Part shown: piece after piece, positions 34,211-42,296 of the stretch
How positions within the stretch are numbered: the first letter of the stretch is position 1
How the letters are laid out: each line of letters starts with the position of its first letter
Source: PALSA-612 sp963791225
Lineage (GTDB): Bacteria; Actinomycetota; Thermoleophilia; Gaiellales; Gaiellaceae
Length of the DNA: 64,000 bases
Direction of reading: 5' to 3'
Assembly (NCBI GenBank): GCA_963791225.1
Contig: CAWBRV010000007.1
Coordinates: 310,001 to 374,000 of the forward strand
Program-made: the position numbers and the translations under genes
Notes under the pieces: generated by a model
Databases searched by the model: none
Seen by the model: only the letters and a program-made list of their open reading frames with translations
What the model was told of the DNA's origin: nothing

Positions 34211-34489
34211 ATGGTCCAGCCGACTACGCGCCTCCGGATCCGTGTGTCGCCCGGGGCCCGCACGACCGAGCTCGTCGGCCGCCACGGAGACGCGTGGAAG
34301 GTGCGCGTCGCGGCGCCCCCCGAGCGTGGCCGCGCCAACGACGCCCTGCTCGACCTCCTCGCAGAGCGGCTGCGGGTCGCGCCCGCCGAGCTGACGCTCG
34401 TCGCCGGACGCAGGGGGCGCGACAAGGTCGTCGAGCTCCGCGGCCTCGGCGCCGAGGAGGCCGACCGGCGCCTCGGAGGCACGGCGTGA
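34211..34489 (+). CDS. DUF167/YggU family protein
   Basis: 92 residues: LRIRVSPGARTTELVGRHGD, then VRVAAPPERGRANDALLDLL and LVAGRRGRDKVVELRGL, the complete small alpha/beta YggU domain of unknown function that travels with yggS/yggT. ATG 34211 follows TATACT by ten bases. Its stop overlaps the TraR/DksA start (GTGA). Confidence 0.88.
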   Translation: MVQPTTRLRIRVSPGARTTELVGRHGDAWKVRVAAPPERGRANDALLDLLAERLRVAPAELTLVAGRRGRDKVVELRGLGAEEADRRLGGTA

Positions 34490-34849
34490 CCGTCGAGCTC
34501 GAGCGCATTCGCGTCCGCCTCGAGGAGGAGCGCGTGCGCGTCCGGACGGCGATCGACAACCTCCACAGCGTCCATCCCGGCTCGATGGGAGGCGAGGTGA
34601 GCGAGTCGTCGCTCGACAACCATCTGGCGGAGACGGCGTCGGTGACGATCGATCGCGAGATCGACTACTCGCTCGAGGAGAACGAGGAGCGCGTGCTGGC
34701 CGCGATCGACGCGGCGCTCGCCCGGATCGCCGCCGGCACCTACGGGCGCTGCGAGCGCTGCGGGCAGGAGATCGAGGCGCGAACGCCTGGAGGCGCTTCC
34801 CTACGCGACGCTCTGCATCGAGGACAAGCGACGGGAAGAGCGGGGCTGA
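34486..34849 (+). pseudogene. TraR/DksA family zinc-finger regulator, frameshifted
   Basis: From GTG 34486 the reading frame encodes a helical hairpin (ELERIRVRLEEERVRVRTAI) then GTYGRCERCGQEIEAR. Removing one A at about 34783 (in GCGCGAACGCC) restores RRLEALPYATLCIEDKRREE and a TGA at 34847-34849, the normal end of the zinc-finger domain. Without correction the frame runs on into lspA. The second zinc pair would be Cys-Ile-Glu-Asp rather than Cys-x-x-Cys, so metal binding may be altered. Probable RNA-polymerase-binding factor if intact. Confidence 0.78.
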
Positions 34850-34854
34850 GCCGG

Positions 34855-35424
34855 ATGGACCGGAGAGTCGCGGTTCGCCCCGGCGAGCGGACGGACGCGT
34901 TCGCGGCGATCTCTGTCGCCGAGCGCTCGCTCTCGGCGGAGCGGCGGCAGTGGATCGGCCTCGCGGTCGTGGCGATCGCCGCCGTCGTCGCCGACCAGCT
35001 CACGAAGCACGTCGTCGCGAGCCATATCCGGCTCGACACGGCCGTGAAGCTGATCGGGCCGGTCTCGATCCGGCACGTCCAGAACTCCGGCATCGCGTTC
35101 GGGCTCTTCTCGAGCGCGACCGCAATCGTGATCGTGCTCACCACCGTCGCCGTCGGCTGGATGCTGATCTTCTTCGCGCGCTCCGGCGCCAGGCATCCCG
35201 CGCTGCCGGTGGCACTCGGCCTGCTGATCGGCGGCAGCGTGTCGAACCTCGTCGACCGCGTTCGGCTCGGCTACGTGACCGACTTCCTCGACCTGCGCTG
35301 GTGGCCCGCGTTCAACCTCGCCGACGCCTCGATCGTGATCGGCGTCTTCGTGCTGCTCGGGTCGCTGCTGCTCGCCGACGGGAATCCACGCCGGCGCGCG
35401 GACACGTCGGCGGCCCGCCCCTGA
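34855..35424 (+). CDS. lspA: Lipoprotein signal peptidase (signal peptidase II)
   Basis: 189 residues with four transmembrane helices. Conserved VADQLTKHVVASHI, VQNSGIAFGLF and the two catalytic-Asp regions GGSVSNLVDRVRLGYVTDFL and FNLADASIVIGV are present. It removes signal peptides from prolipoproteins after lipidation. ATG 34855 is six bases after the corrected stop of the TraR/DksA gene. The longer open frame reaching back to 33973 is an artefact of that frameshift. Confidence 0.94.
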   Translation: MDRRVAVRPGERTDAFAAISVAERSLSAERRQWIGLAVVAIAAVVADQLTKHVVASHIRLDTAVKLIGPVSIRHVQNSGIAFGLFSSATAIVIVLTTVAVGWMLIFFARSGARHPALPVALGLLIGGSVSNLVDRVRLGYVTDFLDLRWWPAFNLADASIVIGVFVLLGSLLLADGNPRRRADTSAARP

Positions 35425-36308
35425 TCCGCGTCCGCGTCGCCGACGACGCGGCCGGGCTCCGGCTCGACCGTTTCCTCGCCGGCCTGGAGGAGGTCGGCTC
35501 GCGGGCCTCGGCAGAGCGGCTGTTCGACGCCGGTGAGGTGCGGGTCGACGGGGTCGCGCGCACCAAGTCGTACCGCCTCGAGGCGGGCCAGGAGGTCGAG
35601 CTCGAGCCCCCGGCGCCGGTCGAGCTCGTCGCCGCGCCGCTCGACCTCCGCCTCGCGTACGAGGACGAGCACCTGATCGTCGTCGACAAGCCCGCCGGCG
35701 TCGCCGTCCATCCCGGCCCCGGCCACTCGACCGGAACGCTCGTCCACGCGCTGCTCGGCCGCACGGCCGGCGGCGACGAGCCGCAGCGGCCGGGGATCGT
35801 CCACCGCCTCGACCGCGACACGTCCGGGCTGATGGTCGTCGCGAGGACGGAGGAGGCGTACCGCCGGCTGAAGTCGCTCGTCCGCCGCCACCGCCTCGAG
35901 CGGGAGTACCTCGCGCTCGTGCGCGGGCGGCCGCGCTCGCGAAGCGGGAGGATCGAGGCCGCGATCGGCCGCGATCGCTCCGAGCCGACCCGGCAGTCGC
36001 TCGACACCGACACGCCGCGCGACGCCGTCACGCATTTCGAGGTGGTCGAGCTGTTCCCGCAGCACGCGCTCCTGCGGGTGCGACTCGAGACGGGGCGCAC
36101 GCACCAGATCCGCGTCCATCTCGCCGCGATCGAGCTGCCTGTCGTCGGCGACCGCGTCTACGGCGTCCGCGACCTCGAGCTCGAGCGCCAGTTCCTGCAC
36201 GCCGCCCGGCTCGCGTTTCCGCACCCGATCACCGGCGAGCCCGTCGACACCGAGTCTCCGCTCCCGTCCGACCTCGCCGCCGCCGTCGAGCGCGCCCGCC
36301 TCACCTAG
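35421..36308 (+). CDS. rluD: RluA/RluD family rRNA pseudouridine synthase
   Basis: About 295 residues. N-terminal S4 RNA-binding domain (GLRLDRFLAGLEEV, AERLFDAGEVRVDGVARTKS) then the synthase domain with VVDKPAGVAVHPGPGHSTGT, the catalytic-Asp motif GIVHRLDRDTSGLMVVART and TGRTHQIRVHLAAI. It modifies uridines in the large-subunit rRNA. No ATG or GTG lies at the expected N-terminus; the best candidate is a CTG at 35421 overlapping the lspA TGA, so the exact start is uncertain. Confidence 0.9.
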   Translation: MIRVRVADDAAGLRLDRFLAGLEEVGSRASAERLFDAGEVRVDGVARTKSYRLEAGQEVELEPPAPVELVAAPLDLRLAYEDEHLIVVDKPAGVAVHPGPGHSTGTLVHALLGRTAGGDEPQRPGIVHRLDRDTSGLMVVARTEEAYRRLKSLVRRHRLEREYLALVRGRPRSRSGRIEAAIGRDRSEPTRQSLDTDTPRDAVTHFEVVELFPQHALLRVRLETGRTHQIRVHLAAIELPVVGDRVYGVRDLELERQFLHAARLAFPHPITGEPVDTESPLPSDLAAAVERARLT

Positions 36309-36325
36309 CGCCGGAGCGACGTTGC

Positions 36326-36331
36326 TACCCT
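36326..36331 (+). promoter_or_regulatory. Likely -10 of the rpsB transcript with structured leader
   Basis: TACCCT in TGCTACCCT (extended -10) lies 119 bp before rpsB. The leader contains a small hairpin CCGGCT-CTG-AGCCGG and a GGCGCC-rich arm, compatible with ribosomal-protein autoregulation. This is inferred, with no match to a known motif claimed. Confidence 0.4.
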
Positions 36332-36449
36332 TGTGTGGCTTCTGCCACCCGACCCGGCGGCAGACGCTCGAGAGGCGGTGCCGGCTCTGAGCCGGTTCCT
36401 CTCGGCGCCGCCGGCTGTAGCAACCAAACCGTTGAAGGGAGCTGGACCC

Positions 36450-37307
36450 GTGTCCGTCGTATCCATGAAGGACCTGCTGGAGGCTGGAGTCCACTTCGGC
36501 CACCAGACTCGTCGCTGGAATCCGAAGATGAAGCGATTCATCTTCGCCGAGCGCGGCGGGATCTACATCATCGACCTCCAGAAGACGCTCGAGCTGCTCG
36601 AGGAGTCGCACGCCTTCGTCCGCAACATCGCCGAGCGCGGCGGCAGCGTCCTCTTCGTCGGCACGAAGAAGCAGGCGCAGGACGCCGTCGAGGAGCAGGC
36701 GCTCCGCGTCGGCATGCCGTACGTCAACCATCGCTGGCTCGGCGGCCTGCTGACGAACTGGCGCACGATCTCCGAGCGCATCGAGCGGCTCCACGAGCTC
36801 CGCCGCCTGAAGGACGAGGGACAGCTCGAGCTGCTGCCGCCCAAGGAGCGGATCACGCTCGGCGGCGAGCTCGAGAAGCTGAACGCGAACCTCGGCGGCG
36901 TCGCCGACATGCGCCGGCAGCCGGACGCCATCTTCATCGTCGACCTCCGCAAGGAGCAGCTCGCCGTCCGCGAGGCGTTCCGGCTCGGGGTGCCCGTCGT
37001 GGGCCTCGTCGACACGAACTGCGATCCGGACGAGGCCACCTACGTCATTCCCGGAAACGACGACGCGATCCGCTCGTGCTCGCTCGTCACGCGCGTGATC
37101 GCCGACGGGATCGCCGCCGGCAAGCAGAAGGTGACCGCCGAGGAGCTGCAGGCCCCGGCGGCGCCCGAGCCCGAAGCGGCGCTCGAGCCCGAAGCGGCTC
37201 CCGCCGCCGAGGCGGAGGCCCCGGCCGAGGCACCTGAGCCCGCGGCCGCCGCGGCACCCGAGGCCGAGCCACAGGCCGCTCCTGCGACGGAGGAGGTGCC
37301 CTCGTGA
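36450..37307 (+). CDS. rpsB: 30S ribosomal protein S2
   Basis: 285 residues. SMKDLLEAGVHFGHQTRRWN, NPKMKRFIFAERGGIYIIDL, VNHRWLGGLLTNWRTI and VVGLVDTNCDPDEATYVIPG are textbook S2. A 60-residue Ala/Glu/Pro-rich C-terminal tail goes beyond the globular domain, as in other high-GC actinobacteria. GTG 36450 is chosen because AAGGGAG lies nine bases upstream; ATG 36465 is also possible. Translationally coupled to tsf by GTGA. Confidence 0.96.
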   Translation: MSVVSMKDLLEAGVHFGHQTRRWNPKMKRFIFAERGGIYIIDLQKTLELLEESHAFVRNIAERGGSVLFVGTKKQAQDAVEEQALRVGMPYVNHRWLGGLLTNWRTISERIERLHELRRLKDEGQLELLPPKERITLGGELEKLNANLGGVADMRRQPDAIFIVDLRKEQLAVREAFRLGVPVVGLVDTNCDPDEATYVIPGNDDAIRSCSLVTRVIADGIAAGKQKVTAEELQAPAAPEPEAALEPEAAPAAEAEAPAEAPEPAAAAAPEAEPQAAPATEEVPS

Positions 37308-38101
37308 CCGAGATCCCGGCGAGCCTCGTCAAGGAGCTCCGCGAGCGCACCGGCGCGGGGATGATGGACTGCAAGCGCGCTCTGGTCGAGACCGAGGGCG
37401 ACATGGACGCCGCCGTCAAGGCGATTCGCGAGAAAGGGCTCGCGCAGGCTGCGAAGAAGGCGGGCCGCGAGACGACGGAGGGCAAGGTCGTCTTCGATCT
37501 GTCCACGGAGGACGTCGGCGCGATGGTCGCCGTCGGCTGCGAGACCGAGCCCGTCTCGAACACCGCCGACTTCATGGTCTTCGCGCAACGCGTCCTCTCG
37601 GCCGTCGAGAAGCACGGGCCGAACGCCGTCGAGGAGCTCGACGGCGAGCGGGCCGAGCTGATCGCCAAGCTGGGCGAGAACGTCGTCGTGCGCGAGGCCG
37701 TCCGCTACGAGGCCGGGGGCAGCGACGACGTACTGAGCGCCTACGTCCACCCGCCGGCGAACAAGCTCGGCGTGCTCCTGCACGCCCGCGGCGACGGCGA
37801 CCAGGCGTACCGGCTCGCGATGCACATCGCCGCGTCGGCGCCGCTCTACGTCAGCCGCGGCGACGTGCCCGAGGCGGAGATCACGGCGGAGAAGGAGATC
37901 CTGGCCAAGCAGCCCGACGTGCTGGACAAGCCCGACGAGGTGCGCGAGAAGATCGTCGAGGGTCGGATCCGCAAGTGGCTCGAGGACATCGTGCTCGAGG
38001 ACCAGACCTGGATCCACGACCCGAATCGTCGGGTCAGCGACGTGCTCGCCGAGTCGCAGCTCGAGGTGCTCGAGTTCCGACGCCTCTCCGTGGCAGAGTA
38101 A
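37304..38101 (+). CDS. tsf: Elongation factor Ts
   Basis: 265 residues. The UBA-like N-terminus SLVKELRERTGAGMMDCKRA is followed by GDMDAAVKAIREKGLAQAAK and NTADFMVFAQRV (a variant of the TDFVAR motif that contacts EF-Tu). It exchanges GDP for GTP on EF-Tu. The GTG start overlaps the rpsB stop; pyrH begins five bases after its stop. Confidence 0.96.
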   Translation: MTEIPASLVKELRERTGAGMMDCKRALVETEGDMDAAVKAIREKGLAQAAKKAGRETTEGKVVFDLSTEDVGAMVAVGCETEPVSNTADFMVFAQRVLSAVEKHGPNAVEELDGERAELIAKLGENVVVREAVRYEAGGSDDVLSAYVHPPANKLGVLLHARGDGDQAYRLAMHIAASAPLYVSRGDVPEAEITAEKEILAKQPDVLDKPDEVREKIVEGRIRKWLEDIVLEDQTWIHDPNRRVSDVLAESQLEVLEFRRLSVAE

Positions 38102-38105
38102 GCGC

Positions 38106-38861
38106 GTGACGGCGAGCCCGACGCCCGCCCCGGTGCCGGCCGCGAGCTTCAAGCGCATCCTGCTGAAGCTCTCCGGCGAGGCGCTCTCCGGCGACCGCGA
38201 CTTCGGCATCGACCAGGAGCGTGTCGAGTCGATGGCGGACGAGATCGTCGGCGTCCACCGCCAGGGCGTGGAGCTTGCGATCGTCGTCGGCGGCGGGAAC
38301 ATCATCCGCGGCATGGACCGCGCGGCGGCCGGGATGGACCGCTCGACGGCGGACTACGCCGGCATGCTCGGGAGCGTCCTCAACGCTCTCGCGGTGCAGG
38401 ACGCGCTCGAGCGGCGCGACGCGCAGACGCGCGTGCTGTCGGCGATCACCGTCGCCGAGGTGGCCGAGCCGTACATCCGCCGCCGGGCCGTGCGTCATCT
38501 CGAGAAGGGACGCATCGTCATCTTCGCCGCCGGCACCGGGAACCCGTTCTTCACGACCGACACGGCCGCGGCGCTGCGCGCGCTCGAGGTCGGCGCGGAG
38601 GCGATCCTGATGGCGAAGAACGAGGTCGAAGGCGTCTACGACGGCGACCCGCGGCTCGACCCGAACGTGAAGCTCCTGCCCAGCCTGACCCACCTCGAGG
38701 CGATCGAGCGCGGCCTCAAGGTGATGGACACGACCGCGCTCTCCCTCTGCATGGACAACAGGCTGCCGATCTACGTCTTCGGCCTCACGGACGGGAACAT
38801 CCGCCGTGTCGTCTCCGGAGAGCGGATCGGCACGATCATCTCGACCCCCGGAGGCGAGTGA
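38106..38861 (+). CDS. pyrH: Uridylate kinase
   Basis: 251 residues of an amino-acid-kinase fold: ILLKLSGEALSGDRDFGIDQ, VVGGGNIIRGMDRAAAGMDR, FAAGTGNPFFTTDTAAALRA, LMAKNEVEGVYDGDPR. Converts UMP to UDP. It carries a short Ala/Pro-rich N-terminal extension. The GTG start is at 38106 and the stop overlaps frr (GTGA). Confidence 0.96.
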   Translation: MTASPTPAPVPAASFKRILLKLSGEALSGDRDFGIDQERVESMADEIVGVHRQGVELAIVVGGGNIIRGMDRAAAGMDRSTADYAGMLGSVLNALAVQDALERRDAQTRVLSAITVAEVAEPYIRRRAVRHLEKGRIVIFAAGTGNPFFTTDTAAALRALEVGAEAILMAKNEVEGVYDGDPRLDPNVKLLPSLTHLEAIERGLKVMDTTALSLCMDNRLPIYVFGLTDGNIRRVVSGERIGTIISTPGGE

Positions 38862-39430
38862 GAGTGGCTGCCACGATCGACGAGTTCATTTCAGACGCGA
38901 CCCGGCGGATGGACAAGTCCGTCGAGTCCACGCACGAGCACTTCAACTCGGTGCGCACGGGCCGCGCGTCGGCCGCGCTTCTCGACCGCATCTCGGTCGA
39001 GTACTACGGCACGCCGACCCCGCTCAAGCAGATGGCGACGATCAACGTCCCCGAGCCGCGGATGCTGACGATCCAGGCGTTCGACCCCTCCCAGATCAAG
39101 GCGATCGAGAAGGCGATCATGGAGTCCGACCTCGGCCTCCAGCCCTCGAACGACGGCAAGCTGATCCGGCTCCCGATCCCCCAGCTGACCGAGGAGCGGC
39201 GCAAGGAGCTCGTCAAGGTCACGCGGCACTACGCCGAGGAGGGGCGCGTGGCCGTCCGCAACGTGCGGCGTGACGTCATGCGGCACCTCGAGGAGCTCGT
39301 GCGGTCGGGCCAGGTCGGCGACGACGAGGAGCGGCGCGCCGAAGGCGCCGTCCAGAAGCTGACCGACGACCATGTCCACAAGATCGACGAGCTGCTGAAG
39401 CGCAAGGAAGCGGAGATCATGGAGGTCTGA
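38858..39430 (+). CDS. frr: Ribosome recycling factor
   Basis: 190 residues, full RRF: TRRMDKSVESTHEHFNSVRT, GRASAALLDRISVEYYG, PSNDGKLIRLPIPQLTEERR, and KVTRHYAEEGRVAVRNVRRD. Splits post-termination ribosomes with EF-G. GTG start overlapping pyrH. The rpsB-tsf-pyrH-frr order is the common bacterial one. Confidence 0.96.
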   Translation: MRVAATIDEFISDATRRMDKSVESTHEHFNSVRTGRASAALLDRISVEYYGTPTPLKQMATINVPEPRMLTIQAFDPSQIKAIEKAIMESDLGLQPSNDGKLIRLPIPQLTEERRKELVKVTRHYAEEGRVAVRNVRRDVMRHLEELVRSGQVGDDEERRAEGAVQKLTDDHVHKIDELLKRKEAEIMEV

Positions 39431-39464
39431 GCCCGTCCTGCGGCCCTCACCCTCCCGCCCGCAC

Positions 39465-40214
39465 GTGAACTTCCTGACGCGCATCCGGTCGCTCCGTCGG
39501 CTCCGGCCGCTCCCGGAGCGGGAGTCGCCGGACGTCGCGCAGTCGGTCGCAATCATCATGGACGGCAACGGTCGCTGGGCCAAGCGGCGCCGCCTGCCGA
39601 CCGCCGCCGGTCACCGGGCGGGCGCGCGCACCGTGCGCCGCATCGTCGAGGCGTCGATCGACCTCGGCATCCACGACCTGTCGATCTTCGCGTTCTCGAC
39701 GGAGAACTGGTCGCGCCCGCGAGAGGAGGTCGACGCGCTGATGGAGATCTTCGCCGAGACGATCGAGCGCGAGCTGCCAGACCTGGCGGAGCAGGGCGTC
39801 CGCGTGCGGTTCATCGGCCGCCGCGACCGCGCGCCGGACGAGCTCCGCCGCCGCATGGCGGCGATGGAGGACCGCACCGAGCTGAACTCCCGGCTGAACC
39901 TATGGGTCGCGTTCGACTACGGCGGCCGTGCCGAGCTCGTCGAGGCCGCCCGCCGGATCGTCGAGAGCGGGGTGGAGGCCGACGAGATCGACGAGAACGT
40001 GTTCGCCGCCAACCTCGACGCCCCGGAGCTGCCCGACCCGGATCTGCTCATCCGCACATCCGGCGAGCTCCGCATCTCGAACTTCCTCCTCTGGCAGCTC
40101 GCGTATGCGGAGCTCGCCTTCGTCGACAAGCTCTGGCCCGACTTCGGCCCTGCCGACCTGCAGCGTGCGCTCGGCGAGTACGCGAGCCGGCGCCGGCGCT
40201 TCGGAGGCCGATGA
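39465..40214 (+). CDS. uppS: Undecaprenyl (polyprenyl) diphosphate synthase
   Basis: 249 residues of a cis-prenyltransferase. The catalytic AIIMDGNGRWAKRRRLPTAA (Asp-Gly-Asn), FAFSTENWSRPREEV, LIRTSGELRISNFLLWQLAY and the LWPDFGPADL end are all present. It makes the lipid carrier for peptidoglycan and other wall polymers. GTG start 39465. The stop overlaps cdsA (ATGA). Confidence 0.95.
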   Translation: MNFLTRIRSLRRLRPLPERESPDVAQSVAIIMDGNGRWAKRRRLPTAAGHRAGARTVRRIVEASIDLGIHDLSIFAFSTENWSRPREEVDALMEIFAETIERELPDLAEQGVRVRFIGRRDRAPDELRRRMAAMEDRTELNSRLNLWVAFDYGGRAELVEAARRIVESGVEADEIDENVFAANLDAPELPDPDLLIRTSGELRISNFLLWQLAYAELAFVDKLWPDFGPADLQRALGEYASRRRRFGGR

Positions 40215-41074
40215 CCGACCACCCGCATCCCGTCCGGGCCGCGCCGCGTCCTGCACCGCGCGGCGGGTCGTCGATGACGAATCTGGCCTCGCGGCTGCTC
40301 GTCGCCGCGATCGGGCTGCCGCTCGTCATCGGCCTGGTCTGGCTCGGGCACTGGTGGTTGTTCGCACTCGTGCTCGTCGCCGGTGTGGTCGCGCTCCACG
40401 AGCTGTACACGATGACGAAACCGTTGCGGCCGATCGGAATCGCCGGCCACGCGGGCCTCGTCGGCGTCCTGATCGCGATCCAGGTGAGCACGACGACGTG
40501 GGCGCTCGGCGCGCTTCTCGGCTCGCTCGGGCTCGCGTTCCTGCTCAAGGGCCTGGCCGGCACCAGCGGCTCGGCGACCGTGAGCGTGGCGACGACGCTG
40601 CTCGGGCCGGCGTGGATCGGCTTCGGCCTCGGGTTTGTCCTGCTCCTGCGGGCGATCCCCGACCACGGGCGGCTCGCCTCGCTGACGCTGCTGCTCGCCG
40701 TCTTCGCCGACGACACGTTCGCCTACCTCGGCGGCCGCGCGCTCGGCCGGCACAAGCTCGCACCGGCGCTCTCGCCCGGCAAGACGCTCGAGGGCTTCGT
40801 CGTCGGGAGCATCGCCTGCATCTTCGTCACGTTCGTCGCCCTCTACCACGACAAGAACACGTATCTCTCGATCGGCCAGGCGCTGCTCCTCGGCCTCGTG
40901 ATCGCCGTCGCCGCCCCGGCCGGCGACCTGTTCGAGTCGATGCTCAAGCGGGACATGGGAGCGAAGGACACCGGCAGCCTGCTCGGCGGCCACGGCGGGA
41001 TGCTCGACCGCATCGACTCGATCCTGTTCGCCTCGGTCGCGGCCTTCTACACGATCCTCGCCTACACGACATGA
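40211..41074 (+). CDS. cdsA: Phosphatidate cytidylyltransferase
   Basis: 287 residues, multi-pass membrane enzyme making CDP-diacylglycerol from phosphatidate and CTP. The signature near the C-terminus is complete: FADDTFAYLGGRALGRHKLA, LSPGKTLEGFVVG, and GDLFESMLKRDMGAKDTGSL with GGHGGMLDRIDS. Its product feeds the PgsA-type enzyme encoded at 53836-54414. Confidence 0.95.
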   Translation: MTDHPHPVRAAPRPAPRGGSSMTNLASRLLVAAIGLPLVIGLVWLGHWWLFALVLVAGVVALHELYTMTKPLRPIGIAGHAGLVGVLIAIQVSTTTWALGALLGSLGLAFLLKGLAGTSGSATVSVATTLLGPAWIGFGLGFVLLLRAIPDHGRLASLTLLLAVFADDTFAYLGGRALGRHKLAPALSPGKTLEGFVVGSIACIFVTFVALYHDKNTYLSIGQALLLGLVIAVAAPAGDLFESMLKRDMGAKDTGSLLGGHGGMLDRIDSILFASVAAFYTILAYTT

Positions 41075-41095
41075 CGGTCGTACACTGAGCTGCAG

Positions 41096-42157
41096 ATGAA
41101 GCGGATCGCCCTCCTGGGCGCCACCGGTTCGATCGGGAGGCAGGCGCTCGAGATCATCGACGCGCACCCCGACCTCGAGCTCGTCGCGGCGGCATCCGGA
41201 TCGCAGCCGATCGACGGGCTCGCACCGCTCACGCAGGTCGGAGGCGACCTCGTCGAGCTGCTCGAGCGAGCAGAGCCGGACGTCGTGCTGAATGCGGTCG
41301 TCGGCTTCGCGGGCCTGCCGGCGACGCTGTGGACGCTCGAGCGCGGCGCGGATCTCGCGCTCGCGAACAAGGAGAGCCTGGTCGCCGCGGGTGCGCTCGC
41401 CCTCCGTGCCCGGGAGCGGGGGGGAGGAAATCTGCTGCCGGTCGACAGCGAGCACTCGGCGCTCTTCCAGTGCCTGGAGAACCGATCGGCGGCCGAAATC
41501 GAATCCCTGGTGCTGACCGCATCCGGTGGTCCGTTCCGGGGGCGCGTCCGCGAGGAGCTCACCGGCGTCACGCCCGAGGAGGCACTTGCCCACCCGACCT
41601 GGAGCATGGGACCGAAGATCACGATCGACTCGGCGACGCTCGCCAACAAAGGACTCGAGCTGATCGAGGCGCATTTCCTCTTCGGCGTGCCGTACGAGCG
41701 GATCGAGATCGTCGTCCACCCGGCCTCGGTCGTGCACTCGATCGTCCGCTTCCGCGACGGCGCCGCCCTCGCGCACATCGGCTATCCGGACATGCGCGTG
41801 CCGATCTCGTATGCGCTCACCTATCCCGAGCGCGCCTCGACGCCCGTGCCTCCGCTCGACTTCGCATCCGGCCTCACGCTCGAGTTTCACGCGCCGGACG
41901 CCGACACGTTCCCCATGCTCACCCTGGCCCGTGAGTCCGGCCTGCGTGGGGGCACGTTCCCGTGCGCCTTCAACGCTGCCAACGAGGTGGCGGTGGCCGC
42001 CTTCCTCGCCGGACGCATCGGCTTCCTCGAGATCGCCGAGACAGTCGAGCGGACGCTCGACACCGTCTCCGGCGAGCCGGCGGCCGACCTCGACGAGCTG
42101 ACCCGGGCCGACGCCGAGGCGCGCCGCGTGGCCGAGACCGCACTGCAGCCCGCATGA
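41096..42157 (+). CDS. dxr: 1-deoxy-D-xylulose 5-phosphate reductoisomerase, compact form
   Basis: 353 residues, shorter than the usual 380-410. The start is standard (IALLGATGSIGRQALEIIDA). The catalytic region ANKESLVAAGALAL, DSEHSALFQCLE and TASGGPF, and the metal-binding Glu region are intact, as are LAHPTWSMGPKITIDSATLA, NKGLELIEAH and FNAANEVAVAAFL. The missing ~35 residues fall between LVAAASGSQ and the VVLNAVVGFAG strand, in the NADPH domain. ATG 41096 follows TACACT by nine bases. Second step of the MEP isoprenoid pathway; IspG of the same pathway follows 1.4 kb on. Confidence 0.94.
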   Translation: MKRIALLGATGSIGRQALEIIDAHPDLELVAAASGSQPIDGLAPLTQVGGDLVELLERAEPDVVLNAVVGFAGLPATLWTLERGADLALANKESLVAAGALALRARERGGGNLLPVDSEHSALFQCLENRSAAEIESLVLTASGGPFRGRVREELTGVTPEEALAHPTWSMGPKITIDSATLANKGLELIEAHFLFGVPYERIEIVVHPASVVHSIVRFRDGAALAHIGYPDMRVPISYALTYPERASTPVPPLDFASGLTLEFHAPDADTFPMLTLARESGLRGGTFPCAFNAANEVAVAAFLAGRIGFLEIAETVERTLDTVSGEPAADLDELTRADAEARRVAETALQPA

Positions 42158-42181
42158 GCGTCGCTCGGCTTCGACTCGCTC

Positions 42182-42210
42182 CCGTGGGGGAAACCATGTT
42201 TCCCCCACGG
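42182..42210 (+). terminator. 13-bp perfect hairpin (family A)
   Basis: CCGTGGGGGAAAC (42182-42194) pairs with GTTTCCCCCACGG (42198-42210) around loop CAT, 24 bp after the dxr stop. It is the longest stem in the family. Confidence 0.65.
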
Positions 42211-42239
42211 ACCCCCTTCTTCCAGGGGCCGGTCTTGCC

Positions 42240-42259
42240 GGGGAACCGCCCGGTTCCCC
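42240..42259 (+). terminator. Second hairpin after dxr
   Basis: GGGGAACCG (42240-42248) pairs with CGGTTCCCC (42251-42259). A smaller CCCC/GGGG pairing lies between the two main hairpins. The cluster separates dxr from rseP. Confidence 0.55.
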
Positions 42260-42296
42260 TGGGACCCCTCCCTGCTCACAGGCCAAGGGGCGGCCT

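Larger units (their letters stand above)
42158..42296. other. dxr-rseP gap filled by tandem hairpins
   Basis: The 139-bp gap consists mostly of a 13-bp family-A hairpin, a short CCCC/GGGG pairing, and a 9-bp hairpin, then CAAGGGGCGGCCT before the rseP GTG. No -10 box like those near other starts is obvious. Confidence 0.5.

Noticed and set aside
33973..35424. Apparent fusion of a TraR/DksA protein to LspA
   Set aside because: Caused by a single extra base at about 34783; the corrected frame ends at 34849, and LspA has its own ATG at 34855.
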